From a bacterium UBA7470 (GTDB taxonomy: Bacteria; Pseudomonadota; Gammaproteobacteria; Burkholderiales; Burkholderiaceae_C): a stretch of DNA of 20,842 bases. Positions 7,330 to 15,769 of this stretch are shown here, one piece after another (the first letter of the stretch is position 1; the number at the start of each line of letters is the position of its first letter). The notes under the pieces were generated by a model, which made no database searches, had not been told where the DNA came from, and saw only the letters and a program-made list of their open reading frames with translations. Made by a program: the position numbers and the translations under genes. The DNA is taken from NCBI GenBank assembly GCA_002479815.1, contig DLPA01000023.1, positions 1 to 20,842 on the forward strand. Reading direction: 5' to 3'.

Positions 7330-8346
7330 TCACAGTGCCAAGCGGTCACCACACACACGGGCACGACCCATGTGCTTGGCACGGTACAGCTGTGTATCTG
7401 CCAAGGCAAGCAATAAATTGGGACGTGTGACCGCGGGACTGGGCTCTTTGGTCGCCACGCCCAGGCTGACGGTGACGACGCGGTCCACATCAGAGTGGTC
7501 GTGCGTGATGGCTTGCGCACGGACGGCCTCCAACATTTTTTGGGCCATGCGCATGGCACTGTCAAAACCTGTATCGGGCAGTAAACAGACAAACTCCTCT
7601 CCTCCGTAACGGGCGACAAGATCCGTCGGGCGTTGCAAGGTGGCTTTGAGGGTGGCCGCAATTTGGCGCAAACAGTCGTCACCGGCTTGGTGACCATAGT
7701 TATCGTTGTAGCGTTTAAAAAAATCTACGTCCAACAACACCAAAGACAAAGGGGAAAGCTGTCGCTGCGCACGACCGATTTCTAAACTCAAACGCTCATC
7801 AAAATGGCGGCGGTTGGAGACACGGGTCAAGCCGTCCATAAAAGCCAAATCACGCAAGAAGTCAGACTGAAACTTCAAGGTCAGGTGCGTTTTCACTCTG
7901 GCGCGTACGACACTGGGGTTGACAGGTTTGGTGATGAAGTCCACCGCGCCGGCTTGTAAGCAACGTGTTTCTATGTCTTCGCCTTCGTGCCCTGTGACAA
8001 AAATAACCGGAATATCGGTGGTGGCTGGATTGTGCTTGAGGGCGTGCAAGACCTTGAAACCGTCCATGTCTGGCATCACCAAGTCAAGGACGATCAAGTC
8101 GGGGTGCTGGGCAGCACACACTTTAAGGGCCTGTTGACCGCTGCTTGCCATGAACAACTGGTAGTCATGACCTAGGGCATGGTGGAGCAATTGGATATGG
8201 ACAACCTGATCGTCTACCAACAGCAAGCGCGGCTTACGTGCGGGCATCTGCAGCGGCAGCAACATATCGACTTCCTTGACCGTGGGAGAAGGGCTAGGAG
8301 GGCGACTGTCTTCAAAAGGAATCGTAGAGGAGAAATCTGAGCCCAT
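7330..8346 (-). CDS. response regulator with GGDEF domain (PleD-like diguanylate cyclase)
   Basis: A 338-residue REC-GGDEF protein that should make cyclic di-GMP from two GTP when phosphorylated. The receiver domain (about 38-155) has Asp45/Asp46, phospho-acceptor Asp88 in LIVLDLVMP, Thr118 and Lys140. The cyclase domain has the active-site motif GGEEF (248-252). RPTD (239-242) at the usual spacing upstream is the RxxD inhibitory site, so product feedback is expected. The start used here lies eight bases after the kinase stop. A second start at 8265 (Met28) has a much better ribosome site, AAGGAAG, and would remove a Pro/Ser-rich leader and begin just before the receiver domain. It may be the true start. 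The gene is second in an operon with the hybrid kinase, its likely phosphodonor. It converges with topB, and the 41-base gap has no clear terminator. Confidence 0.93.
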   Translation of the reverse strand: MGSDFSSTIPFEDSRPPSPSPTVKEVDMLLPLQMPARKPRLLLVDDQVVHIQLLHHALGHDYQLFMASSGQQALKVCAAQHPDLIVLDLVMPDMDGFKVLHALKHNPATTDIPVIFVTGHEGEDIETRCLQAGAVDFITKPVNPSVVRARVKTHLTLKFQSDFLRDLAFMDGLTRVSNRRHFDERLSLEIGRAQRQLSPLSLVLLDVDFFKRYNDNYGHQAGDDCLRQIAATLKATLQRPTDLVARYGGEEFVCLLPDTGFDSAMRMAQKMLEAVRAQAITHDHSDVDRVVTVSLGVATKEPSPAVTRPNLLLALADTQLYRAKHMGRARVCGDRLAL

Positions 8347-8354
8347 ATTCGTCT

Positions 8355-11300
8355 TTACTTTACAAGTAGCTGCTGAATCTCTTGCAATGCGGCATCAAAG
8401 TCAAGTACCACCATGGCCTGATGCAACCGCACATACCGCGCATCTTGATCAATACCAGAGATTTTTTTCAATGCCGCGTACCGATCTAACGCTTGCAAGT
8501 CCGACGCCGCCAACAGGCGAGCCAGCTCTTCCAACATCGAAGGCGCGACGGCTGCAGTGGCGAGAGGATCGACATCATCAGAGGAAACCAGGTCAGGGGA
8601 TGTGACATTTGATCGCTGCTGGATGGCTTCAATGATGGCGAATGTAGTTTGGTGTGCCAGCTCTGTTAACGCCTGCCATAAGTTAGGCCACACATGCGTC
8701 AGCCAATGCACTTCACGGGTGTCAGGTTGAGGTGCGGTACCGTTGCGCAACTCTTGTTCCCAAAGACCTGCCAATCGCCCCAGTGCCATCGCTCCAATGG
8801 TGTTAGCTGCGCCTTTGAGCGCATGCAGTGCATCGGCTCGACTGGCGCTGGTATCGGTGTTGCTGTCGAGTTTAGACGGATCGCACTGTTCTAAATGACC
8901 AGTCAGCTGGTCGTTGAATTGCTGCCAAAGACTGAGCAAAAACGCCAGCTCTCCACCCACACGCTGCAAAGCAGCATCTGCATCTAACAAGGGGGCGGTT
9001 AAGGTAACGGCAGACACAGACGCTTGGGGTTTAGGGGGTGGAACTGCAGAGGAGACGACTGAGTCTTTAGGAACCCCCAAGAGCACCCCGACCAAATGAT
9101 GCAGGTCGATGGGTTTACCGATATGGTCATCCATCCCTGCGGCTAGACAAGCCGCGCGGTCTGCAGGCATCGCGTTGGCGGTCATCGCAATGATCGGGAG
9201 TTTGGTCAAATGCAGTTGTTGGCGTATCACCCGTGTGGCTTGCAAACCATCCAGTACAGGCATTTGCATATCCATCAAGACCGCATCAAAGGCGTGTGGC
9301 GTTTGCCGCAACCAATCGACCGCCACCTGTCCGTTGTCAGCCAATTTGACGGCAGCGCCTTCGTTACTCAATAGCCCTTGCGCCACGCGCTGGTTGATGA
9401 GGTTGTCTTCTACCACCAGCAGCCGCATTCCTTCTAGACGCTTGTTTTTTTGTGGCAGCGGCGACGGGGTACTTTTTTGGCCTCCATGCACGTGACGCAG
9501 ACCCGCTACAGCGTCATAAAGCATAGAAGCAGTCACAGGTTTGACCAAGAACCCATCCAACACAGCCCGCCGCACTTCTGGTGACGCATAAAACAAGTCT
9601 TTGCCACTGGCCGTCACCATGATGAACAACGGGCGCTGGCCAGAACTGAATTTGGGCGACCACTCAGCCACGAAACTCAAGCCGTCTTTGCTTGGCAAAT
9701 CCCAATCCACAAAGACCACATCGACCCGAGGGCACCCCTGTTGCTGCTGAGCCTCCAGCCAATCACTGGCCTGTTCTGCAGTAGCTGCCAAGTGCACTTG
9801 CCAGTTCAATGAGTGGAGCATGGTGGTCATGACTTGTTGCGCAATGGGGTTATCCTCCACCACCAAGACGCGCAGGCCGTTGAGGTTTTGTGATTCCGAT
9901 GCTGTGAATACCTCTACCGTTGCAGAAGGGGGCGCAATAAAAGGTACTGCAAAACTGAAGGTGCTGCCTTGCCCTGGTTCGCTGTGCAAGCGCAAATCTC
10001 CACCCATGAGCCGCACCAGCCGTTGGCTGATGGCCAACCCCAATCCGGTGCCACCGTACTTGCGTGCCGTGGACGACTCGGCTTGGGTAAAAGAGCTGAA
10101 TATTTTTTCCTGTACGTCGGGGTGAATGCCGATGCCCGAGTCCGTCACCTCGAACGAAAGCCAAACACGGTTCTTTGTCACCTCCTCAGCAGCCATAGGA
10201 GAAAGGCGCTTGATCTTGAGAATGACCTCACCCTGTGCGGTGAACTTGATCGCATTACCGCCCAAGTTGATGAGCACTTGCTGCAAACGCAACGCGTCCC
10301 CAACGAGCACCTTGGGAATACTGGGGTCAATGTCAAACAGCAGCTCCAGCTTTTTCTCTTTTAAATTACTGGCATAGATGGTCGCCAAGTTGCGGATCAT
10401 TTTGTCCACCTGGAACGGCTCGGGATCCAGTTCCAGTTTGCCGGCTTCCACTTTGGAGAAATCCAAAATATCGTTCAAGATGCCTAACAAGGACTTGGCA
10501 GCACCTTCACTTTTTTCAGCAAAATCGCGTTGTTCAGCTGTTAAATGGGTATTTTGCAACAGTTGCAACATTCCCAAAATCGCACTCATGGGGGTACGGA
10601 TTTCGTGGCTCATGTTCGCCACAAATTGACTTTTTGCCAAGGAGGCCGCTTCGGCTTCTTTCTTCGCTCTGACCAGCTCGGTGATGTCTGTGCGGATGCC
10701 CACGCTGTACCCGTCAGGCGTGCGCCGCTCAGTCACTTGCAAAATCGTACCGTTGCTCAAGTGAGTAATGCCGTGGTACGCCTCTTGACGGTGACCTGCC
10801 AAACGTTGCGCCAGCCAAGCGGAGATCTCCTTGGGCGACACATCAACAGCATGTTTGTCTAACAGCCCTTTCATGAAGTCCTCAAAACTCAAACCGGATA
10901 CCAATTCGTCTGCCACTGCAGCGTGCATTTCACGAAAAGGCTGATTGACCATGACCAGCCTGTCTTCACTGTCAAACAAAATGAATCCTGCATCTAACGT
11001 GTCAATCGCACTGCGCAAGATACGACCCTTTTCTTCTGAAGCTTCGCGTGTCGCCATCAGGTCTGAAATATCAATATGCGCACCGTACATCCACAAGGCC
11101 TGCCCATCGTCCCCATGCGCCATGACACGACCACGCTCTTGTACCCACACCCAACGACCACTGCGGTGGCGCAGCCGGACACTGCAATCAAACTGAGCGG
11201 TGTCTCCACCCCAATGACGTTGCAGCTCACAAAGGCGTTGTACCTGATCTTCAGGGTGGATCAATGCCTCCCACTCTTGTGCATTTTGGGGCAGCGGATC

Positions 11301-13271
11301 GTTGGGGCTGTATCCCAACATCTCCATCCATCGGCTGTTCAACACCACCGAGCCCGTTTGCAGGTTCCACTCCCACGTGCCTGCACCTGTGCTGCTGACG
11401 ATGGCCTCTAGTCGTTGGCGCTGTTGTTGTATTTCAATTTCCCGATTTTTGCGCTCGTCAATGTCTTGGAATGTGCCGTACACGCGCACACACACCTCAT
11501 CTTGAAGCTCGGTAACGGCAATCGAGCGCACCCACTTTCTGACACCGTTGTAGGTTTGTATGCACAACTCCTCATCCCATCCGAGACCCGTTGCTTTGGC
11601 TTGCACCATCATGTGGCGTGCGTGCTCGCGAACAGGGCCTTCAGGGAAAAACTTCAGGACACGGTGGCGAGCAAGTTCAAAGTCCGCTGGGGCTTCAAAA
11701 ATATCGTAGGTCGTGGGCGACCAAGACAAGCGGTCACCGATGACATCCAACTCCCAAGTGCCAATGCGAGCAGCTGTATTAGAGATGACCAGGGCCTCTT
11801 GGGCCTGTTTGCGTGAAGTGATGTCGGTGCTGATGGCTACAAAGCGTTCAACACGACCCATATCGTCTGTGATCGGCGCAATCCACGTATGCAGCCAATA
11901 CAGGCGACCATTCTTGGCGCGATTCAAGATCTCGCCTTGCCACGTATGGCCTGTACGTATGGTGCTCCACATTCGCGCCCAAAAAGCTGCTTCGTGCCGC
12001 TTGGAGGCCACGATGGTGTGCGTCTTGCCCAACAATTCTTGACGTTCATAACCACTGATGTTGACAAAGGCCGGATTGACATCTGTGATGCGCCCTTGCT
12101 CATCGGTATGGGAAACGATGGCGTGGGCTTGGAGAGTGCGCATCAGCCCCTGCATTTCGCGTGTCGCTGATGCACTTTTACGCTCCGCCCGCAAGCGACC
12201 TTGCGCAAGCATCCAGGCACCATAGGCGAGCAACACACTCAGCAACAACCCCGCAAGGCCTGTGACGACAGGCAAATGGTTTTCGATTTGTGTATCAAAC
12301 GCAGAGGTGCTGCGGGTGTACAAATCAAAATAGCGATTGCCCAAAAAGTACTGCTCTTGCTTGTGGGTTTTGGACTGATGCAGAAAAAACACGCTTTCGC
12401 TGGTCACAGTCGCAGCTGAAGACTGATTTTTTGTATACAACAACACACCGGGCTCGTGGGTGTGGAGGTTCAAAGCGATCGGATCGACCAACTCAAAATC
12501 AATGGCTGGGGCAACGCTGCGAATGGCTGTATCAAGAAAAGATTGAATCCAAAAGCCCACCACCACAAAACCTTGCAGCGATGCCAAGCGATCTTCAATG
12601 CTCAGGGGTGTGATGTGAGGCGTATAAACCGGCAGGTATTGCTCAAAGGCATATTGCTTGGGTTTGTTGGGATCAGGCACCAAAGGCTGGGTCAGCACAG
12701 CTGTTCCTGAGCGTGCGGCACGCTCCATCGCACTGAGCCGCGCCGAGTCACTGGAGACTTCTAAACCTCGCATCCCCCGCAAGCTGGCAGGCTCTATGTG
12801 TGTGATGACCATCGGGTCAAAAGACAAAGGCGCATTTTCGTCTTGCGGTTTCACCGCATATCGAAAATTCATACCCTGTTGTGGCAGTTGCTGCTTGACA
12901 TGAGTCGAAAACTCTTGCGCCGGTATTCTTTTTACCAACCACATCCCATAGACAGCGGGGTAACGGGAAGGCAACTCCAAGCCCGACACAAACGACTGAA
13001 AAACCTGATGGCGCGTGTCTGTAAGACTGAGATGGAAGGTTGATTTGGCCGCTTGCAACAGCGTCACTTGCTGCTCTAGTTGGGCCTGTAAGACGTGTTT
13101 CACACGCTCTGTCTCGCGCTCGAAAAGAACCTGATTCTTCGCCTCGATATTGATGGCAATGGTTTTTGATACCAAAATAGCGCCCGTGGCTATGAACAAA
13201 AAGACGAGCGTTGCCCACACCAAGGGTAAATGAGGACGAAACTTAGACAGGGAAACTCGATCTATGTTCAT
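8355..13271 (-). CDS. CHASE-domain hybrid sensor histidine kinase with four PAS, two REC and an HPt domain
   Basis: A 1638-residue inner-membrane sensor. Transmembrane segments at about 15-37 and 334-356 enclose a periplasmic CHASE sensor domain (about 45-330). Four PAS-type domains follow (about 375-500, 505-625, 635-765 and 770-875), the third with a PAC-like HRSGRWVWV stretch. The HisKA helix carries His889 in MSHEIRTPM. The ATPase domain shows the N-box (GGNAIKF), DSGIGI and GTGLGLAIS. Receiver 1 starts near 1133 with Asp1189 (in VFVDWDLP). Receiver 2 starts near 1282 with Asp1334 (in LMDMQMPVLDG). The HPt domain has His1483 in ALHALKGAANTIG. All residues needed for a complete His-Asp-His phosphorelay are present. 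The HPt probably passes phosphate to the receiver of the diguanylate cyclase encoded eight bases downstream. The CHASE ligand cannot be read from the sequence. The ATG at 13271 directly precedes the first membrane segment; no clear ribosome site is seen. Confidence 0.95.
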   Translation of the reverse strand: MNIDRVSLSKFRPHLPLVWATLVFLFIATGAILVSKTIAINIEAKNQVLFERETERVKHVLQAQLEQQVTLLQAAKSTFHLSLTDTRHQVFQSFVSGLELPSRYPAVYGMWLVKRIPAQEFSTHVKQQLPQQGMNFRYAVKPQDENAPLSFDPMVITHIEPASLRGMRGLEVSSDSARLSAMERAARSGTAVLTQPLVPDPNKPKQYAFEQYLPVYTPHITPLSIEDRLASLQGFVVVGFWIQSFLDTAIRSVAPAIDFELVDPIALNLHTHEPGVLLYTKNQSSAATVTSESVFFLHQSKTHKQEQYFLGNRYFDLYTRSTSAFDTQIENHLPVVTGLAGLLLSVLLAYGAWMLAQGRLRAERKSASATREMQGLMRTLQAHAIVSHTDEQGRITDVNPAFVNISGYERQELLGKTHTIVASKRHEAAFWARMWSTIRTGHTWQGEILNRAKNGRLYWLHTWIAPITDDMGRVERFVAISTDITSRKQAQEALVISNTAARIGTWELDVIGDRLSWSPTTYDIFEAPADFELARHRVLKFFPEGPVREHARHMMVQAKATGLGWDEELCIQTYNGVRKWVRSIAVTELQDEVCVRVYGTFQDIDERKNREIEIQQQRQRLEAIVSSTGAGTWEWNLQTGSVVLNSRWMEMLGYSPNDPLPQNAQEWEALIHPEDQVQRLCELQRHWGGDTAQFDCSVRLRHRSGRWVWVQERGRVMAHGDDGQALWMYGAHIDISDLMATREASEEKGRILRSAIDTLDAGFILFDSEDRLVMVNQPFREMHAAVADELVSGLSFEDFMKGLLDKHAVDVSPKEISAWLAQRLAGHRQEAYHGITHLSNGTILQVTERRTPDGYSVGIRTDITELVRAKKEAEAASLAKSQFVANMSHEIRTPMSAILGMLQLLQNTHLTAEQRDFAEKSEGAAKSLLGILNDILDFSKVEAGKLELDPEPFQVDKMIRNLATIYASNLKEKKLELLFDIDPSIPKVLVGDALRLQQVLINLGGNAIKFTAQGEVILKIKRLSPMAAEEVTKNRVWLSFEVTDSGIGIHPDVQEKIFSSFTQAESSTARKYGGTGLGLAISQRLVRLMGGDLRLHSEPGQGSTFSFAVPFIAPPSATVEVFTASESQNLNGLRVLVVEDNPIAQQVMTTMLHSLNWQVHLAATAEQASDWLEAQQQQGCPRVDVVFVDWDLPSKDGLSFVAEWSPKFSSGQRPLFIMVTASGKDLFYASPEVRRAVLDGFLVKPVTASMLYDAVAGLRHVHGGQKSTPSPLPQKNKRLEGMRLLVVEDNLINQRVAQGLLSNEGAAVKLADNGQVAVDWLRQTPHAFDAVLMDMQMPVLDGLQATRVIRQQLHLTKLPIIAMTANAMPADRAACLAAGMDDHIGKPIDLHHLVGVLLGVPKDSVVSSAVPPPKPQASVSAVTLTAPLLDADAALQRVGGELAFLLSLWQQFNDQLTGHLEQCDPSKLDSNTDTSASRADALHALKGAANTIGAMALGRLAGLWEQELRNGTAPQPDTREVHWLTHVWPNLWQALTELAHQTTFAIIEAIQQRSNVTSPDLVSSDDVDPLATAAVAPSMLEELARLLAASDLQALDRYAALKKISGIDQDARYVRLHQAMVVLDFDAALQEIQQLLVK

Positions 13272-13297
13272 AAGCGTTATGTGATAAGCATTTCATC

Positions 13298-13312
13298 ATC
13301 ATGCCCCATGAT
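13298..13312. promoter_or_regulatory. short palindrome in the kinase/tlpA divergent region
   Basis: ATCATG-CCC-CATGAT is a perfect 6-bp inverted repeat in the 91 bases between the divergent kinase and TlpA-like genes. It is nested inside a looser pair, ATTTCA and TGAAAT. It could be an operator, but a palindrome of this size also arises by chance in AT-rich DNA. Confidence 0.25.
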
Positions 13313-13362
13313 TTGAGCGTTGAAATCATTGATTCACCCTATTTTTCAAACCTTCATTGACC

Positions 13363-13854
13363 ATGACAGCTTTTTTTCGATTATCTCTGCTACCGCTGGT
13401 TTTCACGTTTCTTCTGGGCGCATGCTCCAGTACAGAAACGGCTCCCAGCTCGACTTTTGTGCTGCTTGACGGCAGTAAAACCAGCACGGCCGAGTTGAAA
13501 GGCAAGGTCAGTCTGATTAATTTTTGGGCCACTACTTGCGTCAGTTGCGTCAAAGAAATGCCTGAACTGATACAGACTTACGACAAGTTCAAACCCAGAG
13601 GTTTTGAAACCATCGCAGTAGCCATGAGCTACGACCCGCCGTCTTATGTGGTCAACTTTGCCCAAACGCGGCAACTGCCCTTCAAAGTGGCCATCGACAA
13701 CACCGGGGAAATTGCTCGTGCGTGGGGTGATGTCAAGCTCACTCCAACGACTTTCATCGTCAACAAAAAAGGTGAAATCGTCAAACGTTTTGTTGGCGAG
13801 CCAGACTTTACAGCCTTGCACCAATTGCTCGAGAAATTACTGGCCGAAAGCTGA
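13363..13854 (+). CDS. TlpA-like thioredoxin-fold lipoprotein
   Basis: A 163-residue exported thiol-disulphide protein of the TlpA/AhpC-TSA-like group. The signal peptide ends in the lipobox LLGAC, giving lipidated Cys21. The +2 serine favours the outer membrane by the usual Lol rule. The active site is Cys59-Val-Ser-Cys62 in NFWATTCVSC, preceded by Trp55. The cis-proline loop appears as LTPTTFIV. Such proteins usually reduce periplasmic disulphides, for example in cytochrome maturation, or act as peroxidases; the partner here is unknown. The ATG at 13363 is preferred over the TTG two codons earlier, since both give the same signal peptide and ATG is the commoner start. The gene is divergent from the histidine kinase and converges on recX, with only 14 bases between the stops. 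Confidence 0.9.
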   Translation: MTAFFRLSLLPLVFTFLLGACSSTETAPSSTFVLLDGSKTSTAELKGKVSLINFWATTCVSCVKEMPELIQTYDKFKPRGFETIAVAMSYDPPSYVVNFAQTRQLPFKVAIDNTGEIARAWGDVKLTPTTFIVNKKGEIVKRFVGEPDFTALHQLLEKLLAES

Positions 13855-13871
13855 GCTGTGCAAACAGCTCA
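13852..13871. terminator. shared hairpin spanning both stop codons of tlpA-like gene and recX
   Basis: TGAGCTGT (13852-13859), GCAA loop and ACAGCTCA (13864-13871) form a perfect 8-bp stem with a GNRA-type tetraloop. Its outer ends are the TGA stop codons of the two convergent genes. Because it is symmetrical, it forms in both transcripts. There is no T-tract on either side, so it may stabilise 3' ends or act weakly as a bidirectional terminator. Confidence 0.4.
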
Positions 13872-14507
13872 TTCATGTCGTGCATCGTCGAATGCGTCAC
13901 TGGCCCAAAGGCGCAAGGCGCGTTGCGCCACGTCGCCACTGAAGCCTCGACGGACAAGGAACTGGTAGTGTTTCTGCCATGCCTTTTGTCGTGCTTGCAG
14001 GGCGGACGACGAAGATAAAGAGGGTTGGTTTTCCTCATCCTCGCTCTCCAAATTGGAGAGACTGCCCTTGCGTTTTTGCAACAAGGCCAGCGCACGCTGC
14101 GCCTCCGTGTGCTGTAAATCCGCAGTAGCTGTAGTGATGGTGGTTGAATCCAGTCCTTTGCGCTTCAAGTCTTGAGTGATGCGGCGAATGCCCAATCCGC
14201 GTTGCTGACGGCTGTAGACAACAGCCTCTGCCGTTCTGCTGTCGCTCAACCAATTTGCGTTCTCCAAGTCATTCAGCACCGCTTGGAGCACCTCATCGGC
14301 ATGATCGTCTTCATCGCGCGTATGTGCTTGAAGCTGCTGGGTACGTTGCTGTTGCGCCATATATACCCTGAGCTTGGTTTGCAGCTCGTGGCGGCTGTGC
14401 TCTCGCCTTGCCAACCAATACAGGGCTTTGGCCTTGAGGCCAGAAGCCAGAGAGAGCGCTGGGCGCGCTGCGCCCCCGCGTGGGCGACCTGAATCCCGCT
14501 CACTCAT
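13869..14507 (-). CDS. recX: recombination regulator RecX
   Basis: RecX binds RecA filaments and limits their extension and coprotease activity. The 212-residue protein shows the three-helix repeats of the family: ALYWLARREHSRHEL at about 28-42, LENANWLSDSRTAEA at about 81-95 with the SRQQRGLGIRRI stretch after it, and the C-terminal repeat YQFLVRRGFSGDVAQRAL at about 181-198. It is longer than the E. coli protein (about 166 residues). The extra length is in a Gln/His/Asp-rich insertion (about 50-70), an acidic and serine-rich insertion (about 146-172) and a basic N-terminal leader. The start overlaps the recA stop in an ATGA arrangement, indicating translational coupling and shared SOS control. 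Confidence 0.92.
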   Translation of the reverse strand: MSERDSGRPRGGAARPALSLASGLKAKALYWLARREHSRHELQTKLRVYMAQQQRTQQLQAHTRDEDDHADEVLQAVLNDLENANWLSDSRTAEAVVYSRQQRGLGIRRITQDLKRKGLDSTTITTATADLQHTEAQRALALLQKRKGSLSNLESEDEENQPSLSSSSALQARQKAWQKHYQFLVRRGFSGDVAQRALRLWASDAFDDARHE

Positions 14508-15565
14508 GCGGCTTTGGATGACTCGGTGCTGGACGTGGGCAAGCTGGGCAGCAAGGGCACGTTCATGACAGTACGAATTTTGTTTTCGATGTCGTAGGCC
14601 AGTTGTCGGTGATCTTTTAAAAACTCGCGGGCATTGTCACGGCCTTGACCGATTTTTTCGCCGTGGTACGAGTACCAAGCCCCTGATTTATCGACAATAT
14701 TTTGTGCCACCGCCAAGTCGATGACCTCGCCTTCGCGGCTGATGCCCGAGCCGTACATGATGTCGAACTCTGCTGTTTTGAAGGGCGGCGCGACCTTGTT
14801 TTTCACCACTTTGACTTTGGTTTCGCTCCCAATCACCTCGTCACCTTTTTTAACAGACCCGACACGACGAATGTCCAAGCGCACTGAGGAGTAAAACTTC
14901 AGCGCATTTCCGCCTGTGGTGGTCTCTGGGCTGCCAAACATCACGCCGATCTTCATGCGAATTTGATTGATGAAGATGACCGTGCAATTGGTTTTCTTCA
15001 CGGTGGCAGTGAGTTTGCGTAAGGCTTGGCTCATCAAACGCGCTTGCAGGCCCGGCAACTGGTCACCCATTTCGCCTTCCAATTCGGCTTTGGGGGTGAG
15101 GGCCGCCACAGAGTCCACCACGATCAAATCCACCGCGCCCGAACGCACCAAGCTGTCCACAATTTCTAGCGCCTGCTCGCCGGTGTCAGGCTGCGAAATC
15201 AGCATATCGCTCAAGTTCACGCCCAGCGATTGCGCGTATTGAATGTCCAGTGCGTGCTCGGCATCGACGAAGGCGCACACGCCGCCCAGTTTTTGCATCT
15301 CTGCCACCACTTGCAATGTCAACGTGGTTTTACCAGATGATTCTGGGCCATAAATTTCAATCACCCGCCCCCGTGGCAAGCCCCCCACACCCAGCGCAAT
15401 ATCCAACGTCAAAGAGCCGGTGGAGACAACTTGAATGTCCTCAATCGCCTCGCCTGCGCCCAAGCGCATGATGGTTCCTTTGCCAAATTGCTTTTCAATT
15501 TGGGCCAAGGCGGCTTGCAACGATTTGGCTTTTTCTGCGGAAATGGTCTTGCTGCTGGCGTCCAT
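14504..15565 (-). CDS. recA: recombinase RecA
   Basis: RecA (353 residues) forms ATP-dependent filaments on single-stranded DNA for strand exchange and triggers LexA self-cleavage. The sequence is canonical: GTIMRLGAG near the N-terminus, the Walker A motif GPESSGKT (73-80), the FINQIRMKIGVMFGSPETTTGG region containing the L2 loop, and a family-typical length. The ribosome site GGAGAAG lies four bases before the ATG (complement of 15570-15576). A LexA box lies about 80 bases upstream. It is the first gene of the recA-recX operon and is divergent from the marR-type gene. I see nothing unusual in the protein. Confidence 0.98.
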   Translation of the reverse strand: MDASSKTISAEKAKSLQAALAQIEKQFGKGTIMRLGAGEAIEDIQVVSTGSLTLDIALGVGGLPRGRVIEIYGPESSGKTTLTLQVVAEMQKLGGVCAFVDAEHALDIQYAQSLGVNLSDMLISQPDTGEQALEIVDSLVRSGAVDLIVVDSVAALTPKAELEGEMGDQLPGLQARLMSQALRKLTATVKKTNCTVIFINQIRMKIGVMFGSPETTTGGNALKFYSSVRLDIRRVGSVKKGDEVIGSETKVKVVKNKVAPPFKTAEFDIMYGSGISREGEVIDLAVAQNIVDKSGAWYSYHGEKIGQGRDNAREFLKDHRQLAYDIENKIRTVMNVPLLPSLPTSSTESSKAA

Positions 15566-15645
15566 GATACTTCTCCAAAAAAATTAATAAAATCAACATT
15601 AAGATTCAAATCTACCTCGGTCATACGGTTTCTTTCCGCATCGAC

Positions 15646-15665
15646 TCCTGTAGGTATGAGCAGTA
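15646..15665 (-). promoter_or_regulatory. LexA (SOS) box upstream of recA
   Basis: Read on the minus strand this is TACTGCTCATACCTACAGGA. It keeps the TACTG-N-ACAG core of the E. coli-type LexA consensus, CTGT-N8-ACAG, with one mismatch in the core (CTGC for CTGT). It sits about 80-100 bases before the recA start, where SOS control of recA is expected. Confidence 0.7.
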
Positions 15666-15701
15666 TCGTACCGCTGAAATACATTTCTTAAAATAGATTT
15701 T

Positions 15702-15722
15702 TTAGTCAGTTTGATTGACTAA
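15702..15722. promoter_or_regulatory. operator-like palindrome upstream of the MarR-type gene
   Basis: TTAGTCA and TGACTAA form a perfect 7-bp inverted repeat with a 7-base spacer, the size and style of MarR-family operators. It lies 47 bases before the MarR-type start and contains the -35-like hexamer TTGACT (15715-15720). A TATTTT sequence follows at 15736-15741, at a short 15-base spacing. Autoregulation by the adjacent regulator is the natural reading but is inferred. It also lies about 40 bases from the recA LexA box. Confidence 0.5.
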
Positions 15723-15769
15723 TTTCAAACCCACTTATTTTAAAAACTGGCCTTGAGGAGCTTGCCAAG

